From assembly GCA_023014365.1 (NCBI GenBank), contig JAEBUN010000034.1, forward strand, positions 186,001 through 250,000: a stretch of DNA of 64,000 bases, in the 5' to 3' direction. The notes beneath the pieces were generated by a model that did no database searches, was not told the DNA's origin, and worked only from the letters and a program-made list of their open reading frames with translations. This DNA comes from Lepiota brunneoincarnata (lineage: Eukaryota > Basidiomycota > Agaricomycetes > Agaricales > Agaricaceae). The number at the start of each line of letters is the position of its first letter. Positions within the stretch are counted from its first letter, which is position 1. The translations under genes and the position numbers were made by a program. Positions 1-10,468 of this stretch are shown one piece after another.

Positions 1-32
1 TTGGGGTCATTATCTTGCTGGAAGATAATATC

Positions 33-1396
33 TCAGGGTTTAAGCTTGTACCACCGGAGACTCTTCTTCAAATCTTCCTCCAAAATTTGCACAAACAACT
101 CTGCATCCATCCTTCCATCAATCCTTACTGCATAGCCTGGGCCATCCCACAGCATACAGCCCCAAACCATCACTGATCCTCCTCCATACTTCAGAGTTCC
201 CTTGACCAATCTTTCACTAAGCCCCTCTCCCTTCTTTTTCCATCCCCACTTCCTCCCATCTGACCCCAAATGATTAATTTTGGTCTCATCAGATCATACA
301 ACCAGCTGCCAGTCCTCCACAGTCCAATGCTGGTGTGTCAGAGCAAAATCCAGCCTAGCCCTCCTATGCTTATGTCATATCCATGCCAACCCAGAGTCTA
401 ATCACTTAAACTTCGGCTTCTCGATTCCACGTGTGCTCCACACAACAACCCTCTGCCCTCCGACTCGGCCCCGACTTGCTCCGACCGCAACTCACTGCCC
501 TGATCACGAGACCACCTCCACACGTGCCATGGTCACCTGACCCTCGGTGTCTCTAGTTCCAGTCTCCATTTCCCGTCCGTAGTCATGATACGTTATCGGT
601 CTCCATACCTGTACCGGTTTCCATTCCATTTGTAATCTGTTCGTAATCCGTTGTAACTATATCGGCCTCCGCTTCGCTCCGCACGTAATCAGTACGAGTC
701 ATAGTTCGTAAGGCCAGTAGTATATATACTGTAGGTACTTGGCTTGTACTCCTCAGTCTGATAATCGAATCGAGCAGCGGACCAGCTCCCTGTTCTCTAT
801 CCTCTCCTCTCTTCTGCCTCGCTCCGCTTCGGCCCCGACTTCTCGAAATACGGACTAGGACAGTAGGAGGGCACAGCACATACGCTGAGGCCGCAAGTCC
901 AACCCCCTGCCCAACGTACTCCGCCTCGGTCCCAAAGTCTACGTACTGACTTTGCCCTGTCCCCCGGTTACCTCATATCAAGGTTACCACCCCGACCCTC
1001 CGCCTCGGTCCCGACCCGCACCGGCTCTAACAGCTTGTCAGAGAGTAAAGGCTTTTTTTGCTTGACTACAGCCTTCATTCCTGCCTGTTTGAGATGCCTT
1101 GCTACAGTCTGTGAAGAGACTGATGTCCCAATGATGGGAGCAAGAGATTTGGCTATATCTACAGCAGTTTCAGCCTTGCCAGCAGAGATAAGATGGATAG
1201 CATGCCGAATATTAGTGGTAGAGAGTTTTGAAGGACGTCCTCCAAGTGATTTAGTAAGGCTGGAACAATTTTTAGAGGCTAGCCTGGATATGGTACTGCG
1301 CCCAACACCAGTAATTGCCTCAATTTTAGTATAGGAATGATGAGAATTTAGCAAAGAGAGGATGGTTTGCTTTAGAGTAGAAGATAATGGCTTCAT
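33..1396 (-). pseudogene. Tc1-type transposase, interrupted
   Basis: Two pieces of a Tc1/mariner transposase sit on either side of an LTR insertion. The N-terminal piece (about 1033-1396) starts MKPLSSTLKQTILSLL and carries the paired helix-turn-helix DNA-binding region (VGRSTISRL; LGGRPSKLS; TVARHLKQAG), ending near KAVVKQKKPLLS. The second piece (about 33-372) is part of the DDE catalytic domain: SDGRKWGWKK, GGGSVMVWGCM and DGRMDAELFVQ are typical of the segment between the first and second catalytic aspartates. The C-terminal DDE part runs out of the window. Family knowledge: cut-and-paste transposition into TA sites. With the insertion this copy cannot make a full protein. Confidence 0.85.
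373..1032 (-). mobile_element. Solo LTR inserted in Tc1 element no. 1
   Basis: A 660-bp block interrupts the transposase reading frame. It starts TGTCATATCC and ends CTCTAACA, so it has the TG..CA ends of a retrotransposon LTR. It is flanked by a near-perfect 5-bp target duplication (gctta before, gcttg after). The start matches the LTR remnant at 21321-21580 (shared ccatg(a/c)caac(c/t)cagagtctaatca), so both belong to one LTR family in the same orientation. It is CpG-rich, unlike its decayed relatives, so it is probably younger. No internal retrotransposon genes are left. Confidence 0.7.
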
Positions 1397-1745
1397 GGTA
1401 GGTAGGGGGGTTGAGAATGATGGGACATGGCTGTCAGCACATCTATTTATATGTCAAAGACACGTGGTCACATGATCTTGTTGATTCACCATCAATGGAG
1501 TCATGTGATTGCTTGGATTAGTATTAAAAATTACCATTAACAAAACTGTTCCAATGACTTAAAATGCTTACAAAATTCATAATTGCCTCATTTAGAAGTA
1601 TTACATAACGCGACTTTGCAGGGTCAGATATGACATATTTGGCTATGTTTATAAATATATTCACAAATTTAGCTATTTTATTTACTGAGCTATTACTACT
1701 TTAAGTCAAAAGTACAAAACATTGGAACAGTTTTGTGGGTCACTG

Positions 1746-3534
1746 TATGTGACAGCCAAAGAGTAAATAGGGTATCTAGGTAAATAAGGACCAGCAAGGG
1801 AGAAGAGGTGATGGGAGTGACAAAGATCCTTAAATTGCAAGGCAACTGCCAAGCACAGCCAGACATGAGTGAGCTCATTGGAAAGATGTGGCAGAGCCCT
1901 TCCAGATGTGGGCTGGCATGTCCCAAGGTGTTAAGAAATGGCCCCAGAATAGAGACATCTGTGTGGAAGTGGTGATGTACACCAAAATGCATTTTTCTCC
2001 ACAAAGAGTGCATTGTTCAAGCTTTGCTATAGTGCATAAGAGCCACTTGGAACTCTGCATGGAATGGTGGTAACAATGCAACCAACAGCATGGTGTGAGG
2101 TCACCAAATGAGGATGGAAGGTGGGGGATGTTGATGGTGATGATGAGAGAAGGAGTGGGTCAATCGGAACGCAAAGCGGCGCGTTCGAGAGCCATTAACA
2201 ATGGCTATCGAACGGTAAAAACCGCTAGCTAATCGGTGCTATCGTTCCCGACATATAGGCCAAACATCACGCTGCCTCCCTCCAACTCCCTCTCTAGTTG
2301 CCGTGGTGCGTTCAGGCTCCCTATACTTATGCCTGAACCGTGAACCGAGTCGGCAGGCCAAGGTTCGAACCTGAACCTGAACCGGACTGAACCTTTGGGT
2401 TCAGTTCAGGAGGTTCAGGTTCAAACCGAAGTTCTGAACCGAACTTCGGCAGCCCATAATGGTTGATGTTGGTACGTTCGAGGCCTAATTACCTGGTTGG
2501 TGCCCCGGCCCCAAGGCGCTGCTATTTCTCCCATACCTTACCCAACCGTTCCTGCCCCTCCTTTCACTCATTCCCTACATCAGCACTAGTATCATTTACC
2601 TGCACTGCGAGCTTCGATAGGGTTGCAAGATCTTTTTCTTTTAGACCAAAGTGTCGTGCTGTGGCTGCAACGTCGTTGCTCGTGAATAATGGGAATCGAG
2701 GCGTCGTTAAACGACGAGCAAAGTAAAAAGTCTGTGGCCGGGAGGCTCCTCAAAAGAGTGTCGTGACGTAGCCCCCTGGAAGCGTCTAGATTCGAACACC
2801 TTCTGGAATCCGGGATTACGATAACAGATAATAGCTGTCCTATCCACCGCGCTGCCGTTTTGCACGTGGACTATCATTAGTATAGCGGTCCATGGGGAGT
2901 GGAAAGGTGATTCATTCCGAGAAGATGCCATTCCTATGAGGAATGAGCGCTTGTGCGGCCATAGGCGGGTTGAAGAGAGGAAAGAGAAAAAGGACGCAGC
3001 AGAACAGTCTATGTGTGAAGAAAGACGGAGAGAATGACATACAGCTATAATAGTGAGCCCGGTGACTCCAAAAAGTGTCCTTTACTACTCTAATACTCTC
3101 CATTGAGGCTTCATCCACTGTGGCCCGCAAAAGAAGCCTACAAAGCCCTCTCAGCGGTTACCCAGTGCATATGAACATCAACCGGTCGACCTGCCACCCA
3201 CTCGACATTGTCATGTCAGAGAGAGGTCGGGTACCCGAACTATGCGTATACTGAAATGTGGTTCCGCGACCAGGCATCATTGAGAGGCTGAGGCAATAGA
3301 GCAGTGAGAGGAGCCGAAGATTTGCGGTCAACTACCTGCCAAATTGGGAAACCAAGAGGTATGCAGCCAACCGATATCATTCAAACTTGTCTCATGACAC
3401 AACACTATTTACTGTATTGCCGCCATACAATTGATAGTCTACAAACAAAGCAGACGGTTCAGCCTCACTGTCTTGTCTACAATTTAACAGATTACTTGAA
3501 GAACAAAGAAATGCTAACGAGAATATCGCACCAT
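1746..3534. other. Intergenic, no convincing gene
   Basis: Only short, unsupported reading frames are present. The first 400 bases lack CpG and look like old repeat DNA. 2331-2452 is a GAACC/GGTTC-rich palindromic tract, listed separately. About 2790-2870 holds a tRNA-like T-loop string on the minus strand that does not fold into a proper tRNA. Confidence 0.5.
2331..2452. repeat. GAACC/GGTTC palindromic tract
   Basis: About 120 bases are built from repeated GAACC and its complement GGTTC, including aggttcgaacct and the pair cgaagttc / gaacttcg, so several hairpins are possible. It lies outside any gene I can support. I do not recognise the sequence. Confidence 0.7.
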
Positions 3535-3817
3535 TCACAGCCCCAAGCCTAAAGCTTCGCCCGGGTGCGTAGCTGTGCAAAAAGCTATCCATCCAGTCAA
3601 TCACCTCTGGATGATGAAGTAAAATAAGCTACGAACCATCGCAAGCTATAAAGAGCTCTTCAGGACACGGCTTTGTGCAATCAAAGCCCAAGACTGGAGG
3701 CGTTGAGCCCCCGGCAGGCGCGCCATCGGCAGGTGGGCCAGTCTGTGGGGCAGGTATGGCCATTACGCTGGCAGAGAAGAGTGTGAACGAAAGAGCAGCA
3801 ACTTGAGTGAGCTTCAT
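3535..3817 (-). CDS. Small secreted protein, family copy 1
   Basis: A two-exon gene for a 76-residue secreted protein. Exon 1 is 3817-3637, the intron 3636-3585 (52 bases, GTTCGTA..GGATAG, branch-like TGATTGAC) and exon 2 3584-3535; the intron falls in phase 1. Residues 1-20 (MKLTQVAALS.., ending SVMA) are a classic signal peptide. The mature part is Pro/Gly-rich (IPAPQTGPPADG..), then has a four-cysteine pattern C-x3-C-x7-C-x2-C and ends in TATHPGEALGLGL. If the intron were retained, TAG would follow CDGS. The intron is supported by copy 2, where the same splice gives the same C-terminal motif. Function unknown; secretion is inferred. It lies in a segment duplicated at 10.9-12.2 kb. Confidence 0.75.
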
Positions 3818-3867
3818 TAGCTGATGAGGACTGAAGTTCTTAGGTATACTGTGTGAGCATCCCTGGA

Positions 3868-3892
3868 AGTTTGAACCTCTTAAATATCAATC
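3868..3892 (-). promoter_or_regulatory. TATA-like core promoter of secreted-protein copy 1
   Basis: On the minus strand TTGATATTTAAGAGG lies about 65 bases before the ATG and is followed by GGGATGCT. The same TA(T/C)TTAAG(G) box, a CAA(G/A) string and a GGG(A/G)TG(C/T)T string recur at the same spacing before all four family members, which marks it as a shared core promoter. Confidence 0.55.
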
Positions 3893-5759
3893 CATCCAAA
3901 AGTTTCATCCCGAGATAAATTCAGACTGGTATTTCTCCCCGCTCAAAATCCGTCATTTCACTCCGGAAAATCAACTACTCGCAATGTGATCCGATCTTTG
4001 TAATCGATTACGGCCATCTTATCTCGCACTATGATGTGTGAGGTCTTCCAACTGATACACATGGGAGCTGCATCGAGTACAGCTAGTGATCTCTTTACAA
4101 ATTCCAAATCCAGCCTGCAACTTCTAGTGAACCGCCAGGTCGATTGCTTCACAGCTGCATCTGACCTAATGTAGTTGGCTGTATAGTAAAATATCGCGCT
4201 TCCCATTTACAACTCCTCCTTTGTTCAACGGAGATGAATATCTGCCTTGAAGTAAACTTTCACCACTATCCCTGTCCCAGAGGATTTATTCATTCGAGAT
4301 TACTGTCAAAGACGACTAGGTAGCTTCTTCCCGGAGATCGATGCCTGGCGTTCTTTGCTTCTACCTAGTCAGGTACCCCAATCTAGAACTCGTAATTGTT
4401 CCGGTTTTGTGAAGCATCGATTGGCGCACAAACAAAGGGGTTCGGTTATACCTGGGCCTTGACGGGCGAGGCGCCGGATGGTCTAGAGTTCCGATAGACG
4501 CGCGCCTTTAGGAGAACTCTTCACGACCCGGCCTAAATACTGATTACCTATTGGAGGGCGTTAAAATATGGACTATCGTCTGTTGTGACATCCTTCGTGC
4601 AGAGAACCAGTCTACCGGTCCTTCACTTTCGTCCGAGCCTCATCAATTCAGGCCAATCCAAAGAATACTATTGAATCATGCGGGTCGGGGCTAGGCTTCA
4701 CTGGTGACTGCGCGAGATTTAACTCGATTCATGATACTACGGGTGTATCCTGGTGCATTGCAATTTGCCGTTAGTGAAACACAGTGGGGTTGTGGCAGCG
4801 GTACCAGCTGCAGCTGTCATTGTCAGATGGTTAAGGAGAGTGACCCGGGACGTGGTGTATTCACCCTGTTCCACAATTCTTCTCGGCCGTCTCAATTGCT
4901 AGTACATAGGACACTCACAACTTACAGTATCCCGTTAGCCCTATCAACAGCTTCTACATTATAATTGGTGAACCATAAACCGGGGAGCGGCCATCAATGC
5001 ATCGTGTCCAATGTTTTCTATTTATCTCTCGTTACCCAGTCTCGTCTCGGCGAACCCATAGATGCCATGAGCCCGGAGATGCCACCTACTTTCCCACCGG
5101 ATCTAATCCAACGACTTGGACCATCGAGCGAGAGCATTACTGGGTGTGGGAACGTAGCATGGAGATCGCATGCACACAGCCGACAGCAGTATTAGCTAGC
5201 TTTCCTCAGAAGAATACGAAGTTCCTACCCCAAGGCATAGTAGTTGCGGGACGGGACACCGTCGGAGAGGTGCCACCTCCGCCATTAAACCACTGATTAT
5301 GTTCTCTCTCAAAGGATCTCAACGCCGGAATACCTGAAGTCGACAGCTCAATTCTGATGGTGCCCAGTGCTCACGCACTAGAAGCCAATTGATCCTCAAG
5401 TTCAAGATCACAAGTTATGCCCTCTGAAGCGATTTTATTATTACAAGTCCGACTTGAGCGTCGTTCACCTATTCGAGGGAGCCTTCGAATATTCTACGCA
5501 CTCCATCTTGCATCGTGGCATTTCCGTGTTGCAGGCGCGGCGAATGCGCGCCAAAGCACAGTCCTTCATTTCGTGATCGGCTGCGTTAGGCGACTACAGC
5601 TCCAGGGTTATGCCGGATTCAATTCAGCTAATCCGCTTGTCCCCGTATGAGGCGAAAGTAGTAGGATCGCAGAATTAATCCCTCATCGAATGGAACGATT
5701 ACTGGACTTTGAGCGGGGTGGAACTGCCAAACCCGACTCATATTTGCTGTTTGAGAACC

Positions 5760-5800
5760 GAAGTGGAACATGGGTTTTTAAGGGGTCAAGCTTATGGGAT
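5760..5800 (+). promoter_or_regulatory. TATA-like core promoter of secreted-protein copy 3
   Basis: GGGTTTTTAAGGGGTCAAG followed by GGGATGCT lies about 58 bases before the ATG at 5836, matching the box and spacing seen at the other family members. Confidence 0.5.
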
Positions 5801-5835
5801 GCTCATGTGCTACTAGCTTGTATTTTCGCCGGATA

Positions 5836-6059
5836 ATGAAGCTCACTCAGATTGTTACTGTTTTGTTCACCCTCCTCTCTACTACCGTCCATCGCCAGGC
5901 CTACACCAGATGAATTACGCTTGTGCTCCGTCTGTTACGAGTTAGGGGCCACCACGGGCCCCGTTTGCTCAGGTTTGTGTCTTATCGAGGTCTTGTGAGA
6001 CGGATGGCTGACCTGTATCAATAGGGTGCAAGAAAACCCCCAAGAAGCCATGTCCGTAA
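5836..6059 (+). pseudogene. Small secreted protein, family copy 3, frameshifted
   Basis: This is the only plus-strand copy. It starts MKLTQIVTVLFTLLSTT, the family signal peptide, but loses the frame near the predicted cleavage site, where one base appears to be missing, and stops at TGA 22-26 codons in. After the break the other frame stays open with a CSVCYE string. Next comes an intron of exactly 52 bases at 5973-6024 (GTTTGT..CAATAG, branch-like GCTGACC) in the family's phase-1 position, then a short Lys/Pro/Cys-rich last exon ending CP and TAA at 6057. Conserved promoter, intron and tail show a recently broken gene or a one-base sequencing error. Confidence 0.65.
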
Positions 6060-7185
6060 ATCATGAATTGAAACGTGCATACAACCTAATCTGTGAGACA
6101 GAACTTCCATTTGCAGTGGATGTAATTAACAGTAGTCGAAACAAACGTGTCCTGAAATAAATGTACATTAACGAATGTCTCCCTGATACAATGCATTTCT
6201 GGGTCCCTGCACCCCTGAATTTTGCAACTTGAAGTCGGGGCTGCTACACGCATCAAATTTCCCAGCGAACTCCAGGTACTCAGGCTGCTGGCTCGATTCT
6301 ATTGTTCGGCCGTCACCGAATTCCCCAATGTCCTCCATCTTTCTGGTCGTAGATTCCGGTGGATATCGCTGTAGGATGTTCTCGTCTTCCTGGTACAGGA
6401 TTATCGTGGAACAAAGTAGCCGGGTGGATGCTCACAGCGCTAGCAAGAACTTCTTGACCGAGAAGCCCGATCCAAGGTGGTGAGCACAGTTTTTATAGTT
6501 TTCGCCACTATGACCCGACCCACAAAGCTACATACGACGGCGACCGGGAAATCTCATCAGCCAGTTGGAGTGTGCTAGCCTACATAACGCCGGTTAAAAC
6601 ACAGACCCTAATATTATATGTTCAAACCCAACATTTGGAGTCTCGCCTGACTTCACAGCCAAGACTATCTGCAAAGATACATACATTCAAGCAATTCTCC
6701 GCAGAGAGACAACATGACATGTGCCACTGTTCGACAGTGAAGATGTGAATTAATTCAGGACTACATTCTCCGCAAGAGTTCCTAGGCTGCCCCACACCCC
6801 CAGAGTTAAAGACCGAACTTAATGCGTTAACCAATAGGCGTGATGTGTAAGCGAGGGTTAGAAATCACCTGGTGATAGTAACCCTTGAATCTGTTATCAA
6901 ACACGTCAAGGAGGCTGCAAAGAGCAACCAGACGTTTTGCTGATGAATTACAGCATGATAGGGAACAATGGAGGCACAAGCATGGATGCAAAGTTATAGG
7001 GTTATCGTGTCATTTCACATTCGTTATCCGAACCCAAATTTGTTTTATAAGTACATCGTTTACTTCAACATACATTTGCTCATTACATTCACTGATAAAC
7101 CAAGAACGAAGGCCCTGGTTGTACGAGTCAACATGGACTTGAGAATCAATAAATGTTGATAATTTACGGGTTGAGTATGTCAGGT

Positions 7186-7384
7186 TCAACACCCGCACCA
7201 CGACGCTGTAGGAGGTCAGTTGGCTGTCTCGCATAGAACCGGTTACAGATTACGAACGGCAGTTTCGGCACCGACAGGTGGCGCATCTAGCCAACTGGTC
7301 TGGCGCAGGCGCAGGGCCAGGCATAGCGATAGCGGTAGTAGAGAAGAGCGCAAACAAAATAATGACGACTTGGGTGAGCTTCAT
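7186..7384 (-). CDS. Small secreted cysteine-rich protein, family copy 4
   Basis: A two-exon gene for a 48-residue protein. Exon 1 is 7384-7258, the intron 7257-7206 (52 bases, starting GTTCGTA as in copy 1, branch CCAACTGACC, ending CTACAG) and exon 2 7205-7186, phase 1. Residues 1-20 (MKLTQVVIILFALFSTTAIA) form the signal peptide. The mature part is MPGPAPAPDQLAR and then a tail with six cysteines in 15 residues (C-x2-C-x-C-x2-C-x3-C-x-C, ending CGC). An unspliced reading stops after RNCRS. The intron is supported by the same length, phase and donor in its relatives. A compact disulfide-bonded or metal-binding peptide is possible, but the function is unknown. Confidence 0.7.
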
Positions 7385-7429
7385 TATCTGACGAGGATCG
7401 ACGTGCTGAGGTATAAACATCCCCGCAGA

Positions 7430-7455
7430 CTTGGGCACCTTAAATACCAATCACA
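7430..7455 (-). promoter_or_regulatory. TATA-like core promoter of secreted-protein copy 4
   Basis: On the minus strand ATTGGTATTTAAGGTG lies about 60 bases before the ATG and is followed by CCAAG and GGGGATG, the same block as before copies 1 and 2. Confidence 0.55.
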
Positions 7456-8300
7456 ACCATGGGACTTATCCCCGTTTTACACGGGCCGGAGACCACGAAA
7501 GTCGGAACAAGCTCGATTCCAAATAACGCAGGGTTGGATAGGGTAACCGAAATAGCGCTCAGTTGCTGATAAGGCAGGTGTTCAGCTGCATACCCCCGTT
7601 CTACACCTCAAGTAACAATATCAGCCGACACTGGTAAGTCGTTCTGCCCCGCTTAAAGGCCGTATTCATTCCAGTCGAGAAAGATCAATCCTACCTCCAA
7701 CGACACATCCAGCTAGCTTCCGAGGTGATCTGAACTTTGTAGGCGAATATGGTTAATCTATCTGTATTGTATGATATTGGTTCCCCTAAGCGCTTATGCG
7801 TGGAAGCCACAATCGCGTATCCCGCAATCACTACTTCGGTACATACATAACTAGTGATCTACCATTTGTTTATCTCGAATCCCGACTGGCATTCCTGGAG
7901 GTTTCACATCCTCGTTGAACTGTATTGGGAATTCTTCGCACCCAACTCAATGAAAGAAGAGGTTGAAGGGTGAGAATGGGAGGGAATAGGGGTTCAATAG
8001 TTGTTAAGAGAGATGTACTGCCGGTGGCGGTTTCAGCCGTCCAGATGCGCAAAGCTTTTGCGTGAAACGTGAGAAGTTTCTTTCAGAACTATTTTATTTC
8101 GGCCTTACACAGAGTCCATATCCTTGATGCCTATGTAAAGCTCCAGTACAGAACCAAGAAACGAACGGAAGATAAGAGAGAAGATCAAGTGCCGATAAAG
8201 TAGGAAAGATACTACTGCGATGGGTCTAGCTCAATACTACACACATTGACCGGCCTCGAGAGGACCGTGAAGCGAACTTGGTATCAGATACGGGACTTGA
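7456..8300. other. Intergenic, no gene seen
   Basis: No reading frame with support. Parts around 7700-7880 weakly resemble the upstream flanks of secreted-protein copies 1 and 2 (GTGATC..CTTTGTA, CTAGTGA), so the old duplication probably extends here. Confidence 0.4.
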
Positions 8301-10186
8301 TCATACGTGGCCAATGAACGTAGCCCATTCAATGTTGGCATACGCCTCTCGCGGGAGGTCACGCAATGTGCTAAATGCAACAACAAGAATGATGAGGCGG
8401 GCAACAGGGTAAAGTAGCATGCCTATTTGAAGCAGTGTGTCTAGCAAGACATGCACGCATGTGGTAAGGCGGTTTTTATAGCGGTCATTGATCTTGAGGG
8501 CTAGAGCCATCAGGACGCCCTCTGCGGGCACAGCAGTGATTAAGAGAGCGGAAGAGCGCCAGAGCCAGCGTTCCGCAGTTGACGGGAAGTAGGACGCCCA
8601 TGGAATTAGGTGAAGACCACCGAAGAAGACACAGAGAGCCACAAGGGGAGTTACTGTCTCACCCTCGCTCTGCTCCGCGTGAAACATCGGCACTCGGAGA
8701 GTGTTGAAGGGACCCTTATGTTGAAACGAGCCAACCATTTTAGTCGAGAGGTCGCAGGAAGCCAGTGTGAAGGATTTGTGGTAACTCGACGAGCCACCCA
8801 TACCACCCACTGTTCGATGCCTCCTTGACCCACTTCTTCAGCCACCTCTCCTTCTCATCTTCACCTCTCAATATATCTCCCGCTTTCCCGTCCGTTGCTC
8901 CTCCGATATGGCTGTGGTCCTGAGGAGGCCGACTATCTGAGCCAGGCTTTATCTCCTTCTCCTCTCCATCTCCCGGTATTCCTCGCCCATCCCGAACCAC
9001 TTTTTCGATATCGCTGTGGCCTTGACGAAGCAGGCTATCCGAGCCACGCTTCATCTCTTTCCCATCCCCATCTCCTGGTATTTCTCGCGCCTCACCGTCC
9101 GTTGCTCCTCCACTAAAATTATGGCCTCGACGAGGCCGATTATCCAGGTCAGGCTTTGTCTCCCTTTCATCCCTATCTCCCAGTATTTCTCGCTCTTCCT
9201 CGACTGCTGCTCCTTTACATTTTCCATGTCCTTCATGTGTCTGGCTATCCGATCCACGCCTTAGCTGCACACGGACAGCAACTGGCAGCATTTTGTGGTT
9301 TGTACCACCACATTCCATATGTGAAAACGTTGAGCACGGCAAACGCAAGGGTAACAACCTCGAGTTCAGTTACTTGGAGATGAAGTGCCCAACGAGTGAA
9401 GCATTGGAAGGCGAACCACGACGTCTGGAGGGTGGCGAAGAGCTTGGTAAGAAAATCCCCTTTGCTCTTGTCGTTTATTTCCCCCTCTGTAATTTTAGGC
9501 ACATCTACGTGTCCTTCTCTGATCAACCCCATCAACTCACTGAACGCGAGTACGCGAACAGGCATATTTCCATCGTAAAGGATGAAGCCACCCATTTGAA
9601 CGAAAAATCCGTGCACGGTGGTCCACTCCTCGCGGTGAACCCTCGGTGGGCCTAGCCACCATTCCACGGCCGCGGCCCCAATAAGCCCCCAAATACGCTT
9701 GAAAAAGTCTCTAACAGCCAGGTGCCACGCGACTTCCGGAGGTGGATCGCTTAGAGTGTCTAAGCCTCCACAGTGAGTAACACCACCTGATTAACTTATT
9801 GTGCGGTGCTAACCTTTATGTATATCCCTACCATTGAACTCTTGCGCAATCCTTTCCGCTGCAACTGATTGCCGCAGTGCCCACACGATTGTGCATTCTG
9901 GCGCTACCGTCGCACAGATCATTGTCAAGACTCTGCGCTTGAGCTGCGCCCAGCCAGAATCCCATGGCCCCGGCATACTCGGATGAACTGCTACCCAAGT
10001 ACACGCGAAAATGGTGGCGAGACAACCCCAGACGATGTCTTGCATCTCCCGTTGGTTGGCGATGCTCATGCTTTCTGACAGCTCACGTCCAAAGAGCACA
10101 ATCGGGATGCGGTCTCCTTGGGAGCCAGTTATAGGTGCACTCGATGATAAGTTGAGAACAGAGAAGAGGAGGAGGAGGGTCAACAT
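8301..10186 (-). CDS. Fungal multi-pass membrane protein of the WGCLATIFACTW family
   Basis: A multi-exon gene for a membrane protein of a family common in mushroom genomes and of unknown function. Exon 1 (from ATG 10186) has a signal-like N-terminus and the hallmark DIVWGCLATIFACTWVAVHP, then KRRVLTMICATVAPECTIVWALRQ. Exon 2 (about 9667-9280) has VHGFFVQMGGFILYDG, ITEGEINDKSKGD and VVTLAFAVLNVFTYGMWWYKP. The last exon (from about 8770) has VPMFHAEQ, FFGGLHLIPWASYFP, LLYPVARLIILVVAFSTLR and a conserved end near YANIEWATFIGHV. Between them an unusual 34-residue hydrophilic repeat is open in another frame for about 200 codons. The splice sites on both sides of it are not resolved, so whether the repeat is translated in register is uncertain. 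Confidence 0.75.
8880..9290 (-). repeat. In-gene tandem repeat, unit about 102 bases
   Basis: Nearly four copies of a unit of about 102 bases (34 codons) lie inside the membrane-protein gene. In the long open frame each unit reads roughly G-D-G-x-E-K-E-x-K-x-G-S-D-S-x-x-x-Q-G-H-S followed by GGATDG(K/E)A. The unit length is a multiple of three, so copy number can change without breaking the frame. Confidence 0.7.
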
Positions 10187-10468
10187 TGTGTCAACAGCAG
10201 GGAATTGCGGTGAACCAGGCTTTAGACGTTGTTGAGCTTGAGGCTTACATGCAGTTTGACGGCGTTCGTCAGTGATTCATTCGGGTCCCATTCAACCGCT
10301 CAGCCGAACAAGCACACACCACCTCACGATGAGTTCGCCGGGTGGACGGTGACCTAGATATCCAGTCTATCACCACTAGCGACCTCCACGTACATTGTAG
10401 ATACCATCGCTATGCTTGTTCATTATGTAGAGGGCGCGGGGGAGGTCAGAGGACGCGCCGGGGTAGCT

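Larger units (their letters stand above)
1..1745 (-). mobile_element. Tc1/mariner element no. 1, decayed and cut by the window edge
   Basis: A Tc1/mariner DNA transposon lies on the minus strand with its transposase-start end at about 1745. Its terminal region has an outer end (cattggaacagttttg, about 1719-1735, then gtgggtcactg next to a TA) and an inner reverse complement of the same motif (caaaactgttccaatg, about 1541-1556). The other end lies outside the window. The transposase gene inside is split by a solo LTR at 373-1032. The stretch from about 1690 to 2150 contains no CpG that I can see, as in the old repeats at 20-28 kb, whereas the inserted LTR is rich in CpG. The element is non-functional as it stands. 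Confidence 0.85.
3390..4860. repeat. Segmental duplication, copy A
   Basis: This block matches 10930-12210 in the same orientation. Landmarks shared on both sides of the secreted-protein gene include cacccgggcgaagctttaggc versus aacccgggcgaggctgtaggc, ggcgccggatg followed by a GTTCC(G/A)ATAGACGCG string, and TGGTGCATT near the far end. Identity is patchy, so the duplication is old. The stretch from 3818 to 4860 holds no other gene that I can support. Confidence 0.65.

Noticed and set aside
1696..2081. Overlapping minus-strand frames with His/Cys residues, considered as a zinc-finger gene
   Set aside because: The sequence is CpG-free repeat-like DNA next to a Tc1 end, the frames overlap each other, and no complete finger pattern is present.
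2707..2931. tRNA-like sequence on the minus strand (GTTCGAATC loop, GGTGGATAGGACAGC D-arm-like string)
   Set aside because: The T-stem and acceptor stem do not pair and no credible anticodon loop could be placed; at best a tRNA-derived relic.
3392..3604. 70-codon frame downstream of secreted-protein copy 1, similar to a frame downstream of copy 2
   Set aside because: The similarity comes from the duplicated DNA. Reading it as exon 2 would need a 27-30 base intron, while the 51-52 base intron gives a better, conserved C-terminus in another frame.
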